A DNA stretch of 6,379 bases from Clostridiales bacterium. Lineage in GTDB: Bacteria > Bacillota > Clostridia > Lachnospirales > CAG-274. Where the stretch lies: the NCBI GenBank assembly GCA_021203425.1, contig JAJQBF010000104.1, positions 1-6,379 on the forward strand, in the 5' to 3' direction. The translations under genes and the position numbers were made by a program. Under the pieces are notes generated by a model. The model saw only the letters and a program-made list of their open reading frames with translations. It was not told the DNA's origin and searched no databases. Shown here in pieces: positions 6,337-6,379 of this stretch. Position 1 is the first letter of the stretch. Every line of letters starts with the position of its first letter.

Positions 6337-6370
6337 AATTATAAATCCACCTTTCATTTTTAAGGATAAT

Positions 6371-6376
6371 ATTATA
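6371..6376 (-). promoter_or_regulatory. probable -10 box of the aldo/keto reductase promoter
   Basis: A perfect TATAAT lies about 35 nt before the chosen start at 6336. The -35 box would fall outside the window, so the promoter is only half visible. A transcript starting near 6364 would leave about 28 nt of leader including the AAGGTGG site. It would begin only about 7 nt before the ATG at 6357, which also argues against that longer start. Confidence 0.4.
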
Positions 6377-6379
6377 TAT

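Noticed and set aside
6337..6357. Longer aldo/keto reductase start at 6357
   Set aside because: There is no ribosome binding site before it, the AAGGTGG site lies inside the extension, and the visible -10 box would leave only a few bases of leader.
1..6379. CRISPR array, rRNA, tRNA, riboswitch or phage genes
   Set aside because: No regularly spaced repeats, structured RNA genes, recognisable riboswitch leader or phage-type coding sequences were seen on either strand.

Overview
This window reads as chromosomal DNA from an AT-rich, low-GC Gram-positive bacterium, most likely an anaerobic Clostridia member. The evidence is the strong Shine-Dalgarno sites (AGGAGGT, GGAGGG), a TTG-started ftsZ, a DivIB/FtsQ-type gene shortly upstream of ftsZ with no ftsA between them, a two-cluster ferredoxin-type aldo/keto reductase, and an M3-family oligoendopeptidase. 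The genus cannot be fixed from the sequence alone.

Every convincing gene is on the minus strand, so transcription runs from high to low coordinates. In that order: (1) an aldo/keto reductase with two C-terminal 4Fe-4S motifs (start 6336), closed by a strong intrinsic terminator at 5170-5205; (2) a promoter at 5089-5117 and the division gene ftsQ/divIB; (3) a 138-nt gap holding a good promoter, then ftsZ, closed by an intrinsic terminator at 2915-2952; (4) a small palindromic element at 2832-2911 that lies exactly at the tail of that terminator; (5) a ketopantoate-reductase-family gene (1874-2804) broken by a single-base frameshift near 2161-2183; (6) pepF, 42 nt further on; (7) about 79 nt with two adjacent hairpins at the window edge.

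ftsQ and ftsZ form the functional core: FtsQ is a membrane-anchored divisome component and FtsZ is the cytoplasmic ring-forming GTPase. The other genes are metabolic or proteolytic and appear to be separate transcription units. The panE-like gene and pepF may be cotranscribed.

No wholly new system is evident. The observations most worth following are the 80-bp element with near-perfect 14-bp terminal inverted repeats and a perfect 8-bp flanking duplication in the ftsZ terminator tail, the frameshift in the neighbouring reductase gene, and an FtsZ C-terminus without the usual D-[IV]-P-x-F-L-type tail motif.
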